From Sinorhizobium sp. RAC02 (GTDB lineage: Bacteria > Pseudomonadota > Alphaproteobacteria > Rhizobiales > Rhizobiaceae), in NCBI RefSeq assembly GCF_001713395.1, contig NZ_CP016452.1:124001-188000 (forward strand): a DNA stretch of 64,000 nt. Reading direction: 5' to 3'. The notes beneath the pieces are model-generated. The model had not been told where the DNA came from and searched no databases. It worked only from the letters and a program-made list of their open reading frames with translations. Of this stretch, positions 16,844-25,223 are shown one piece after another (position 1 is the first letter of the stretch; each line of letters starts with the position of its first letter). Made by a program: the position numbers and the translations under genes.

Positions 16844-17140
16844 ATGCCGCTTATCAGAAAGCAGGGCGCATCGGCGCCAAAGGAACTCGGGCTGTTCTGG
16901 CCAATGCAGACGTCCGACGGAATGACCGTCGACGTCTTCGTCTATGCCAGCACACTGCAGCAGCTTGATCCGGACTCGGTTGGCCCGGTCGGGTTGCTAA
17001 AACGGCATAGAACTTTGCTGGAAAGCATCGCGAGTGAGAAATTCGACCGAGACGGCGTGACCGGCCCCTATATGCTTCATATTACGCATGAAGATCTCCG
17101 CGCCGCGCAAGCGGGCGACGCGATCGGCGCCGGTACTTGA
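16844..17140 (+). CDS. Small hypothetical protein, possibly DUF1488-like
   Basis: The protein has 98 residues starting MPLIRKQGASAPKELGLFWP. It ends with FDRDGVTGPYMLHITHEDLR, and this last part recurs in a partial copy at 20962-21050. No signal peptide or membrane segment is seen; alternating strand/helix composition suggests a small soluble domain. The DUF1488 link rests on overall style only and is uncertain. The start follows AGGAC within a short distance. Confidence 0.55.
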   Translation: MPLIRKQGASAPKELGLFWPMQTSDGMTVDVFVYASTLQQLDPDSVGPVGLLKRHRTLLESIASEKFDRDGVTGPYMLHITHEDLRAAQAGDAIGAGT

Positions 17141-17178
17141 GCAAGCCTGCAATCTTCGCGCAAGGACCTTGAGGCATC

Positions 17179-17427
17179 TTGCGCGGCCGCAGTGCCGACA
17201 CGGAGAAACCCTTGGACAATGGATCGAGCATTTTTGCATCGAGTACGGAGCGCATGGCGTGGAACATCGCCGCGCGCCATCTTGCGAACGGCCATAAAGA
17301 TCCTGTCGCGATGATTATCGAGGGCATACAGGAAGAGCGCAGGCGCTGTGTCGAACTGTTGCGCTGCGCAAACGGAGGAGACGCAGAAATCCCAACGTTC
17401 CTTGTCGACCCTGACCACGAGTGGTAG
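17179..17427 (+). CDS. Small hypothetical protein, start uncertain
   Basis: The convincing part is MAWNIAARHLANGHKDPVAM followed by a helical segment with EEERRR-like charge (GIQEERRRCVELLRCA), beginning at the ATG at 17254; the frame extends upstream to a TTG at 17179. The composition is that of a small helical soluble protein. No family is recognised, and a longer minus-strand frame overlaps it, so support is modest. Confidence 0.35.
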   Translation: MRGRSADTEKPLDNGSSIFASSTERMAWNIAARHLANGHKDPVAMIIEGIQEERRRCVELLRCANGGDAEIPTFLVDPDHEW

Positions 17428-17597
17428 GCGCCCCCATCGCAATCGCCGGTCGTTACCTCGCAAATTTCCGCGGGTTCGTGGACGATGGAGTTCTCAATCG
17501 ACCGTCATGTTACAATGTCTCCGCGTGCTCGAGTAGACGGAATGTCAACGTCAACTCGGAGATCCCGGTCCCAGCAGGCGGTCCCGAAACACATATA

Positions 17598-17894
17598 ATG
17601 CGCATTCTCATGATTCTCGGCTCCCTGATCGTGGGAACGGTCGCCGGCATCTACATGTTCGCAACAATCTGGCATCGCACTGCCCCGGAAAGTGCCATGG
17701 CTATGACGGTCGGAGGAGGCACGCCGATCGTCTTCGGCGTTCTCGCGTATCTCGGCACAAAGTCTGCCGACGGCCAGCGGCCCAACCTCGGCAGCGCGAA
17801 GACCTGGTTGGCCATCTTGGGCATAGCGGCGGCCGCGGCGGGGCTCTTTCTGGTATTGATCGTCGCTGGGGCCTTGTTGGTCCAGCGTGGCTGA
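17598..17894 (+). CDS. Small membrane protein (98 residues)
   Basis: The frame from the ATG at 17598 encodes three hydrophobic segments: an N-terminal one (ILMILGSLIVGTVAGIYMFA), a central one around TPIVFGVLAYLG, and a C-terminal one (LGIAAAAAGLFLVLIVAGAL). The arrangement is that of a small inner-membrane protein. No family is recognised. The longer frame upstream is not supported because the added residues have no membrane or domain character. Confidence 0.5.
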   Translation: MRILMILGSLIVGTVAGIYMFATIWHRTAPESAMAMTVGGGTPIVFGVLAYLGTKSADGQRPNLGSAKTWLAILGIAAAAAGLFLVLIVAGALLVQRG

Positions 17895-18000
17895 AGCATG
17901 ATCGAATTTCAGCGTCCTATCCGGAAAAGCACGGCCACCAGACGATGCCCATGACCGATCCCGTCCGTTTCTTCGCGCGCGGCATTCGCTTGGTGGCGGC

Positions 18001-19896
18001 ATGAGCGACGAACGCCCCGCCCGTGGGATGCTCCTCATCGTTCTGCGGCTGTCGTTCGGCCTTGCTCTTCTCGTCGTCCCCTTCCTCGTCCCGCTTTACC
18101 TTCCACTGCAACTCGTCCCCCTGTACTGGGTCGCGGCCATGATCATCGAATGTGTGGAGGACAGGCTTTTCGGTGAAGTGAACCATACCTTCCTATGGAT
18201 GCTTGGTGCTTGCTGGGGCCTCAGCTATGCGACAGCCCAACTCGTGCCGTGGACGATATTAAGCCTTATCGCCGGCCTTGCATGCTTTGTCGTCCTGCTC
18301 TGGCTGCAAACGATCTGGGAAAAATTCGCAAAGCTTAGGATCGTGCGAAAACGGCCAGGACCGCGCCTGACCGAAACGGAGCCGGTGCCTTTCACGGGGA
18401 CAAGCGCATGGGGCGGCCCCGCGCCGGTCACTCCGGAAGGCGAGACGCTACGGGTTCTGTCCTGCGGCGAATTCGCCATGGGCGGCCCGGTCATCTGCGA
18501 CTACCTGTTTGCGGACGGCAGCGTCATCCTCGGCGCCGGCGCATCGACCGGCTTTTCGCCCGATGGCCGCTATTTCGTTTCGCCGAGCCCGTCGCGTGAG
18601 AAATGGTCTTTGCTGCTCTTCGACCGTCACCACCGGCTGCTGTACCGCTGCCATGAGGCAAACGCTTTCTGGGAAATCGACCTTGTCGGAGACAATACGG
18701 TGACCGGCCGGCGGAGCCCGCTCACCTCGAACCAGACCTATACGGTCATGATCGACGACCTGATCACCAGTTCCAGCCCAGAACGCCTGGTCTGCGTCGC
18801 CGACCTATGGATTCCCGAAGGGGACTGGCAATATATACGCATGCGCCAGGATGTTTCCTGCCCTTCCTCGCCGCCCGGTGGCCCCGTTCTCGCGGCAACA
18901 CCGTATCTCCCGCCCAGCCTCATGGCGCTCGAGGCACCGCTCGATCCGCTCTACTATCCGAAAGCGGAACTGTTCGTCGACGGCGTGGCGAGCGGCTTGC
19001 TCATCGCCACGGAGCAGGCGGAATTCGCATGGCGGCAGGATGCCGGTGCCTTCGTCTGCGAGGCGACCCCCAAGAGCGATGGCGGCGAGGCTGGCTATTG
19101 GCTGTGGGTTTCATCCTCCGGATGGCGAAGGATCCCGCCAGGACGCGGCCTGCAAGACGACATCCCTTATGCCGCCCGCGATAAGTTCGCGGGTCTCGGT
19201 CCCGAGAGCCTGACCGTTCAGTGGTCGCTGTCGCAGCCAAGACTGAGCCATGACGACTTCGGCCAACTCGACGGCTACACGCATTCAGCCCTTGAGATCG
19301 ATGGCCGGCTCCATCCTCAGCCGATCGTCCGGCAGCATGTACTTCTGGACGAGGTCGACCCGGACCGCGAGCGCCTCGAAAGCGAACCGCTGAGGAATGG
19401 CCTGACGCTGTCCTGGCGCTATCTGCGCACAGATATGGATTTGTCTCGCCATGTCTATAGCTGCGCGTTCGGCGACCACCCCCTGGATGGGGAATGGCTG
19501 CTGGATCACCGCCTGTCGGCCAACCGCACACACGCCGCCCTCGTCGCCTATGATCCCGCGCCCTCCATTCCGCATCGCATTGGGGTGCTGAATGCCGAAA
19601 CCGGGTCGGTCGAATGGGTGGAGGAGACATTTTACCTCCCCCAGCTCCAGGCGTTCAGCGACCATGCACTCTACCTGGTTCACATGGAAGGCCGTATCGA
19701 TGTCTCCCCCGACGACGGGCCGGGCACCTTCTCCAACAGCGAGGAGGCCCAGCGGTTGAGCGAAATCCGCCCACCGCTCGATCAGGCCCGCACTTTCCTG
19801 GCGCATCGCGCGGACTCCCGCCTGCAATACCGTCGTGCGGCCGTCACAGGTAAAGACGACCGCTGGCAGGCCATCGAACCGAAAGGGTGGAAATGA
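18001..19896 (+). CDS. Large membrane-anchored hypothetical protein
   Basis: This 631-residue protein has an N-terminal membrane domain with about four helices (roughly residues 10-36, 40-52, 63-78 and 83-104), a basic stop-transfer stretch (KLRIVRKRPGPR) and a soluble domain of about 500 residues. Near residue 184, GFSPDGRYFVSPSPS followed by WSLLLFDRHHRLLYRC is the kind of repeat seen in beta-propeller folds. The soluble part would lie in the cytoplasm if helix counting is right. Its stop overlaps the next gene start (ATGA). No known family or function was recognised. Confidence 0.7.
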   Translation: MSDERPARGMLLIVLRLSFGLALLVVPFLVPLYLPLQLVPLYWVAAMIIECVEDRLFGEVNHTFLWMLGACWGLSYATAQLVPWTILSLIAGLACFVVLLWLQTIWEKFAKLRIVRKRPGPRLTETEPVPFTGTSAWGGPAPVTPEGETLRVLSCGEFAMGGPVICDYLFADGSVILGAGASTGFSPDGRYFVSPSPSREKWSLLLFDRHHRLLYRCHEANAFWEIDLVGDNTVTGRRSPLTSNQTYTVMIDDLITSSSPERLVCVADLWIPEGDWQYIRMRQDVSCPSSPPGGPVLAATPYLPPSLMALEAPLDPLYYPKAELFVDGVASGLLIATEQAEFAWRQDAGAFVCEATPKSDGGEAGYWLWVSSSGWRRIPPGRGLQDDIPYAARDKFAGLGPESLTVQWSLSQPRLSHDDFGQLDGYTHSALEIDGRLHPQPIVRQHVLLDEVDPDRERLESEPLRNGLTLSWRYLRTDMDLSRHVYSCAFGDHPLDGEWLLDHRLSANRTHAALVAYDPAPSIPHRIGVLNAETGSVEWVEETFYLPQLQAFSDHALYLVHMEGRIDVSPDDGPGTFSNSEEAQRLSEIRPPLDQARTFLAHRADSRLQYRRAAVTGKDDRWQAIEPKGWK

Positions 19897-20201
19897 AGTA
19901 TTACAGCCGGATCAGCCTTGCCATCAGCATTTCGGCTCTCGCGCTGTGGATTTGTGCCTTATCGACCTACACGTCCCCACGCGGGGGAGACGGGATGGGG
20001 CCGAACCCCACCGGCATTCTGCTATACATCTCCACCTGGCTGGTGGCGGGCATCCTGGCGCATTCCACCATCGCTGCCGCGGTGTGGGGATTCTTAAAGG
20101 GCAGGATGGGCGTTGCGCGGAAACGCCAAATCACTCTCTGGATCAACGTCATCCTGTGGACGCTGTTCCTCGTGCTCGTGAAGAAATGGTTCTACTTCTG
20201 A
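19893..20201 (+). CDS. Small membrane protein, partner of the upstream gene
   Basis: This 102-residue protein has three predicted membrane helices (about 6-24, 42-66 and 82-98), ending in the basic LVKKWFYF. The ATG at 19893 overlaps the stop of the 631-residue protein, so the two are translated together. The last ten bases overlap the 3' end of the convergent gene at 20192. The function is unknown; close coupling suggests a complex with the larger membrane protein. Confidence 0.65.
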   Translation: MKYYSRISLAISISALALWICALSTYTSPRGGDGMGPNPTGILLYISTWLVAGILAHSTIAAAVWGFLKGRMGVARKRQITLWINVILWTLFLVLVKKWFYF

Positions 20202-20620
20202 GCGCTTCGGATTCCGAAAGTTTTTTCCCGACCGAGGTGTCGGAACCAACCGAAAAAAATCGCCAGAAAAACCCCTGCGGTGACCACGAACAACGCAGTT
20301 TGCGCTTGAAACCAGGGCGTACGCGCCGATGGCCAGAACAGCCAACGCGCTGCGAACAATATGCCGGGGAGGACCATGAAGGTGCCGAAGCTGACCAATA
20401 TGCCCAAGATCAAATTGAACGGCACCGCCAGGGTGGGGTCCGGGTGATGCTCATCGTACATAATGCTATGCCAAAGGCCGGTTCCCGCTCCCGTCGTGAA
20501 GGAAATGCCGGCGGCGAGAAGGAGAAGCATGCCGCTTCGAGGCGCAGGACGCACGGCGCGCGCCTCCGTGACGATATCGTCCTTTCGTTCCTGCATTCCG
20601 GCGCCCGGTTCCTCGGTCAA
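20192..20620 (-). CDS. Membrane protein of unknown function
   Basis: The protein has up to 142 residues with three or four hydrophobic segments (GMLLLLAAGISFTTGAGTGL, FNLILGILVSFGTFMVLPGI and ALFVVTAGVFLAIFFGWF) and a charged N-terminal tail. The ATG at 20620 overlaps the stop of the gene at 20617 (ATGA). It is tail-to-tail with the 19893 gene. No family is recognised. Confidence 0.6.
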   Translation of the reverse strand: MTEEPGAGMQERKDDIVTEARAVRPAPRSGMLLLLAAGISFTTGAGTGLWHSIMYDEHHPDPTLAVPFNLILGILVSFGTFMVLPGILFAARWLFWPSARTPWFQAQTALFVVTAGVFLAIFFGWFRHLGREKTFGIRSAQK

Positions 20621-20877
20621 GGCAAGCCTAGTTCGGCAATCAGGTTGGCTGGAAGATCGGCGGTAACGTTCGCCGCATCGCCCGCGGCCATGACCAGCGC
20701 CCCCTCGCCCCAGATATCGTATTCCATGTCGATGCGCATGCCGTCCCGCTCAAGCACGGCCCACGAATGATCAAGGCCGCCGCCCATATTCAGGCGCCAT
20801 CCCCTATCCCTCAAGGCAAAGACCGTCGCCCGCCATGCATCCTTCGGGATCTGCAATCGATGGATTTGCTCCTGCAC
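20617..20877 (-). CDS. Small soluble hypothetical protein
   Basis: This 86-residue protein has the pattern helix (DAWRATVFALRDRGWRL), beta hairpin (HSWAVLERDGMRIDMEYDIW) and helix (LPANLIAELGLP). It has no membrane segment. It is the first gene of a coupled pair with the membrane protein at 20192. The compact alpha/beta size is that of a small partner or immunity-like protein, which is speculation. Confidence 0.55.
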   Translation of the reverse strand: MQEQIHRLQIPKDAWRATVFALRDRGWRLNMGGGLDHSWAVLERDGMRIDMEYDIWGEGALVMAAGDAANVTADLPANLIAELGLP

Positions 20878-20961
20878 CCTCAGTCAATTTCTTTTGGCAC
20901 GAGGCGGTATAGTTTCATGTTGGCATGCAAAAAGCATCACGAATTGGTCCCCCTGGCAGTC

Positions 20962-21050
20962 GAGACGGCGCGACCGGCACCAATCTCCTTCATGTTACGG
21001 AAGAGGATCTACGCGTCGCGCAAGCGAGCAAAGGCAGACGACGCACAGTA
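20962..21050 (+). pseudogene. Partial copy of the 3' end of the 16844 gene
   Basis: CGAGACGGCGCGACCGGC and the following bases to GCGCAAGCG align with 17047-17113 at roughly four of five positions. In frame this gives RDGATGTNLLHVTEEDLRVAQA against RDGVTGPYMLHITHEDLRAAQA. The 5' two thirds of the gene are missing, so this is a relic of a second copy. Confidence 0.65.
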
Positions 21051-21085
21051 GGGGCCCAAACTCGCTGGGGCGCCAACATGCGTCA

Positions 21086-21361
21086 TCAGGAATCCGTCGC
21101 CGGGATCGCGCGCCGTCCCTCGGCTTTCTTCGATTTCAGCGCGGCTTCGATCTGCTTGATCACTTTGGCCGCCTCGAGCAAGATTGCCTTCATCTCATCC
21201 TCCTTCAGATGCAACGGCATCCCTCCGGCTTGAATGAGATCCATGGCCTCGGCGGACTCCTGAAGTCGCCCGGGCTCCCCGAGCAAATCCCAACCCTCCT
21301 TGATCGTCACGTAGGCACGTCCGAGCAGTCGAAGCATTTCTCCTTCGGAGACTGTTTGCAC
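21086..21361 (-). CDS. Small helical hypothetical protein
   Basis: This 91-residue soluble protein is largely helical: MLRLLGRAYVTIKEGWDLLG followed by MKAILLEAAKVIKQIEAALK, with a lysine-rich end. No signal or membrane segment is present and no family is recognised. The start may be the ATG eight codons in (MLRLL). It lies alone upstream (by coordinates) of the NYN-LOTUS gene. Confidence 0.45.
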   Translation of the reverse strand: MQTVSEGEMLRLLGRAYVTIKEGWDLLGEPGRLQESAEAMDLIQAGGMPLHLKEDEMKAILLEAAKVIKQIEAALKSKKAEGRRAIPATDS

Positions 21362-21446
21362 CTAGTCGGCTGCCCTCGTCAGTTCCGCGACTACGTCAGC
21401 AATGCTCTTCACCAATCACCCCCACTTTATGGGGACGCCGGCAGCT

Positions 21447-22201
21447 CTACGACGGATTTGCTTTTGGTTTTGACTTGGCCTGTGGCTTGATCCGGATACG
21501 CACCACTCCCCCCTGCGGATGGTCGATCTCGAAGGCGTTCGTCTTACGTACGAGGTCGCTGAGTTTCCGGAAGCCGTAGGTGCGCGGATCGAAATCGGAC
21601 GCGAGATTTGCAAGCTGCGTCCCGACCGCGCCAAGGGGTACCCAGCCGTCCTCGCTGTCCATCTGCGCGATAACCTTGCGGATAATTGGCACTGCGGCCG
21701 ATGGCTGCTGCAGGGGTTTCGCCGCGGAGGTGGATTCCACCTCATTCGCGGGCGCGGAAGGCAGAAGGTTCTCGGTATAGACAAACCGCCGGCAAGCCTG
21801 GCGAAAGCTCTCCGGCGTCTTCTGTTCTCCGAAACCGAACACATCGGCACCCTGCTCGCGGATGCGCGCGGCAAGCCGCGTGAAATCGCTGTCGGAGGAA
21901 ACCAGGCAGAACCCGTCGGAACGACCACTATGGAGGAGGTCCATGGCGTCGATCACCAGGGTGATGTCGGAGGCGTTCTTGCCCGTCGTATAGGCGAACT
22001 GCTGCTGTGGGATGATCGCATGCTTGGCCAATATCTCGGCCCAGGTCTTCGAGCGCGCGCTGGAGAAATCACCGTAGATGCGGCGGACGCTGGCCTCGCC
22101 GATCTTGGCAATCTCCTCGAACAGGCCATCCGCGATCTTCGCAGAAGCATTGTCGGCATCGATGAGAACGGCAAGGCGGGGCGAACGGGTTCGGATGGCA
22201 T
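21447..22201 (-). pseudogene. NYN-domain / LOTUS (OST-HTH) RNA-binding protein, frameshifted
   Basis: The ATG at 22201 follows a strong AGGAGG site and encodes MPSEPVRP, after which the frame is lost. One more C in the CCCC run near 22178 would continue it as RLAVLIDADNASAKIADGLF, the start of an NYN nuclease domain with its catalytic aspartates; later ones appear in VIDAMDLLHSG and CLVSSDSDFTRLA. From about residue 175, DSEDGWVPLGAVGTQL to RKLSDLVRKTNAFEI is a LOTUS domain. The repaired protein has about 251 residues. As it stands, translation could only start internally at 22031. Confidence 0.8.
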
Positions 22202-22404
22202 GAGGCCTCCTGTCAGAGGATAAGGCAGGGGAGTATACCGCCTAACGACTGGTGATCGTAGAAATTGAATTGAGGACTGGATAGAGCGTGATGCGGTCAC
22301 CTCCAGCTTTTCCAACAAGAGTGCGAGGTCGTGAGAAAGACCTGCAGTCATCCCGACAGCGTGGAGCGCTTCATCGGAACGGATTAATAGGCCATGCGTT
22401 CCGG

Positions 22405-22480
22405 CTGGTGGCGTTGATGGGATCTGAACCGCTGACCCTGGTGGGTAAAAGCCTAATTGTACTCAATTGCCCGCCCACAC
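22405..22480 (-). other. Degenerate tRNA-like fragment with CCA end
   Basis: On the minus strand the 3' half of a tRNA can be followed: an anticodon-arm-like stretch, GGGTCAGCGGTTCAGATCCC as variable loop and T-arm, then an acceptor strand ending GCCACCA. T-arm pairing is imperfect and no good 5' half is found. It is the most tRNA-like of the set. Apart from it, I see nothing in the 379-base gap 22202-22580. Confidence 0.35.
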
Positions 22481-22580
22481 GAAAACTTGGGGCTGAAGGA
22501 CCGATTTTGGGACGGTCGTACTTTAAGATTTCAGGATCGCGCTGAAACGACGATTATGCGCTCCAACAGGAGGCTTCTTC

Positions 22581-23492
22581 TCAGCGGGACGGGGTCGTGG
22601 CGATGTGGCGCACCGGCCACGTCATCGCGATCACGCCCGCGAGAACGCAGACAAAGCCCAGCCAAGCCATCGGCATCAACGTCTCTTCCAGAAACAGCAC
22701 GCCGAGCCCCACGCCGATCGGCACGCGCATATAGGCCTGCGCCGTCGTCCCGACCGAGCCCAGTGTCTGGATAAGCCGGAAATAGATCACGAAGGCGAGC
22801 GCCGTCGAAAAAACGGATAGCCCGAGGAGCGCGGCCAGGGAACTACTGCTGGGGGTCAATGTCCACGGGCGATCGACGATCAGGCTGGCGGGAATGAGGA
22901 GAACCGCGCCGCAGATCATCGACCCGGCAGCCGGCAGCATCGAATCCATTCCCCGGAAATTCTTCCCGAAAATCGCGGCGCCCGCATAGGAGATCGTCGC
23001 TGCGACGATGGCGAGCTGTGCCCAGGTTTCTTGTCCGAGACCCTCCAATGCTTCGAAGCCGACGATGAGGCAAACGCCCAACAGACCGGCGAAAACCCCG
23101 AATAGCTTGCGACCTGACACCGCCTCATGACGGGTGATGAGAACCGTCAGCAGGAAGGTGAAGATCGGCGAGGTCGAATTGAGGATCGTCGCGAGTCCGG
23201 CATCGGTCGTCTGCTCCGCCCAGGCAATCAGTGTGAACGGGATGACGCTGTTGAGGCAGGCCTGAAACAGAAAGCGGCCCCAACTCGTGCGGTCCCGCGG
23301 CAGCGAGAGGCCGCGTGCCTTCACGAGAACGAGGAGCAGGCTTCCTGCAATCAGCGTTCTGGCCGCGATCAACGTTATCGGCGGGATCGTTTCGACACCG
23401 ATCTTGATGAAGGTGTAAGACGAGCCCCACAGCGTCGACAGAAGGACCAGCAGGCATAGATCGGCCGCCCGGTTTGTTTGCTCTGATCTCAT
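22581..23492 (-). CDS. EamA/DMT-family transporter
   Basis: This 303-residue protein has ten hydrophobic segments in two EamA repeats. It opens with LLVLLSTLWGSSYTFIKIGV, a hallmark of the family, and has AWAEQTTDAGLATILNSTSPIFT at the repeat centre. Such proteins export amino acids or other metabolites. It follows the DapA-like gene by about 80 bases on the same strand and is probably the third gene of the lysE operon. Confidence 0.9.
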   Translation of the reverse strand: MRSEQTNRAADLCLLVLLSTLWGSSYTFIKIGVETIPPITLIAARTLIAGSLLLVLVKARGLSLPRDRTSWGRFLFQACLNSVIPFTLIAWAEQTTDAGLATILNSTSPIFTFLLTVLITRHEAVSGRKLFGVFAGLLGVCLIVGFEALEGLGQETWAQLAIVAATISYAGAAIFGKNFRGMDSMLPAAGSMICGAVLLIPASLIVDRPWTLTPSSSSLAALLGLSVFSTALAFVIYFRLIQTLGSVGTTAQAYMRVPIGVGLGVLFLEETLMPMAWLGFVCVLAGVIAMTWPVRHIATTPSR

Positions 23493-23575
23493 TCAGGTTC
23501 GTCCTTGCCTATATCTGCGTGCACACCCTAGCGGACGCATATCGAAAATAGTTCGGTGCAGGCCGAAGCATGGCT

Positions 23576-24493
23576 TCAGGTATCCGCAGCACGTCCCATT
23601 GGTTCGATTTCCAGGCTTTCGAGCGCCGCTTCCACCCGCAGGATATCGACAGGACACAGGGGCAGGATCGGCCGTGGTGGAACGACGCGGCAGAGACCGA
23701 CAATATCCGCGATGGCATACATCACGCGAAAACTCCCAAATTCCTTGAACAGGCTCCAGAGCGGTTGGAACGCTTGGTCGAGCCTCTCCGCTTCTTCCCT
23801 GTCGCCGGCCACGGCGGCTCGGGTCAGCGCTAAGGCCTCGGCCGGCAGCAGGCCGGCGGCGACGCTGTACCAGGCATCGCCGCCAGACAGCAGCGATTGC
23901 GCCGCGCCCCAATCGCCGCTGTAGCCGATGGAAAAACCGGCAGGTGTCACGGCGCGCAGCCGGGCAAGCTCGGCGCGGAAGTCGCCATCCGCCGGCAGCG
24001 GCATCTTGATGGCAGCAATACCGGCTACCTTTGCAAGCCGCGCGATCAGGCTGTCGCTGAAGATGAACCGGGTGGTGCCGGGATTGTTGTAGATGCACAG
24101 CGGCAAGCCGCCGGCCTCAGCGACGGCGGACATGTGCTGAAAGACCTCTTCCTCCGTGAGCGGCGTATAGGACATGGGTGCGAGCAGCAGGCCATCAGCC
24201 CCGGCCGCCTTCGCATCGCGGGCGAGCGCTTCCGCCTCGTCCGTGCGCAGCGCGCCGACGCCGACGATGACGGGAATCCTGCCGCCGACGCTCTCCATCG
24301 CGGCCTCGACCGCGCGCCGCCGCTCATCCCGCGACAGGAAAGCATAACAGCCGGTGCTGCCCAGAAGACCGATGGAATTCGCGCCGGCCCGCAGGATGCG
24401 TTTGAGCAGGCGCGCAAGGATCGCCGTGTCGACGCGGCCCGCCGCATCCGTCGGTGTGATGGAAAAGGCCGAAAGGCCGTTGAAGAGGGTCAT
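23576..24493 (-). CDS. Dihydrodipicolinate synthase/N-acetylneuraminate lyase family aldolase
   Basis: This 305-residue class I aldolase has a (beta/alpha)8 barrel. The Schiff-base lysine is in AAIKMPLP, the proton-relay tyrosine in LCIYNNPGTTRF, and the pyruvate carboxylate-binding motif is LGSTGCYAFLS in place of the usual GTTGE, so it may not be the biosynthetic DapA. The ATG at 24493 has AGGAG about six bases upstream. It lies 22 bases after the LysE gene, which suggests catabolic or precursor flux tied to lysine or a related amino acid. Confidence 0.82.
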   Translation of the reverse strand: MTLFNGLSAFSITPTDAAGRVDTAILARLLKRILRAGANSIGLLGSTGCYAFLSRDERRRAVEAAMESVGGRIPVIVGVGALRTDEAEALARDAKAAGADGLLLAPMSYTPLTEEEVFQHMSAVAEAGGLPLCIYNNPGTTRFIFSDSLIARLAKVAGIAAIKMPLPADGDFRAELARLRAVTPAGFSIGYSGDWGAAQSLLSGGDAWYSVAAGLLPAEALALTRAAVAGDREEAERLDQAFQPLWSLFKEFGSFRVMYAIADIVGLCRVVPPRPILPLCPVDILRVEAALESLEIEPMGRAADT

Positions 24494-24515
24494 GGTCTTC
24501 TCCTGCCGCCACCGA

Positions 24516-25124
24516 TCATAGACCACTGGCGAGCTTGAAAGCGATCAGCCACATTGTCACCGCGACAATCCCCTCCAGAACGCGCCAGGCCACCGGATTG
24601 GCGAAGACCGGCCGCAGCTTCGTGGCGCCATAACCAAGCGAGAAGAAGAACAGGAACGAAGCCGTGACCGCGCCGGCCGCGAAGGACGCTTCAAGGCCCG
24701 GGAAGCGCGTCGAGATCGTGCCGAGCAGCACCACGGTATCGAGATAGACATGCGGATTGAGCCAGGTGAGCGCAAGGCCGGTGAGCAGCGCCTTGCGCAG
24801 GCTGGAGGCGTTGCCCTCCCCCGCCGCCAGCGCGCCGGACGAGCGAAAAGCGGAATAGAGGTTTTTCGCGCCATACCAGACGAGGAAGATGGCCCCGCCA
24901 TAGCGCATGAGAGGATCGAGCCATGGCAACACCGCGGCGATTTGCTGGAAACTCGTGATGCCGATCAGGATCAGCACCCCATCGGACAGCGCGCAGGCAA
25001 GGCAGATCGCAAAAACATGCTCGTTGCGCAGGCCCTGCCGCAACACAAAGGCGTTCTGGGCTCCGATCGCCACTATCAGGCTGAGGCCCATGGTGAACCC
25101 AGTGAAATAAACGGAAAAACTCAT
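24516..25124 (-). CDS. LysE/ArgO-family amino-acid exporter
   Basis: This 202-residue protein has about six hydrophobic segments. It opens with FTGFTMGLSLIVAIGAQNAF and contains LALTWLNPHVYLDT, both characteristic of LysE/ArgO exporters of basic amino acids. It heads the operon lysE, dapA-like, eamA and is divergent from an ArgP-like LysR gene, the same pairing known for lysE/lysG and argO/argP. The exporter role for lysine or arginine is therefore well supported, the exact substrate less so. Confidence 0.9.
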   Translation of the reverse strand: MSFSVYFTGFTMGLSLIVAIGAQNAFVLRQGLRNEHVFAICLACALSDGVLILIGITSFQQIAAVLPWLDPLMRYGGAIFLVWYGAKNLYSAFRSSGALAAGEGNASSLRKALLTGLALTWLNPHVYLDTVVLLGTISTRFPGLEASFAAGAVTASFLFFFSLGYGATKLRPVFANPVAWRVLEGIVAVTMWLIAFKLASGL

Positions 25125-25223
25125 GTGCCGCGCAATGCTCCCTCTTCGCTGCGCTTTTCCGTATCGCGGCGGGCAGGTTCAGGCTAGTTAATGCTACTAA
25201 CTCAAATTAAGCAGAATTAATCC

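Noticed and set aside
22405..22480. Functional tRNA gene
   Set aside because: The 3' half resembles a tRNA, but stems mispair and no 5' half is found, so it is listed as a relic only.
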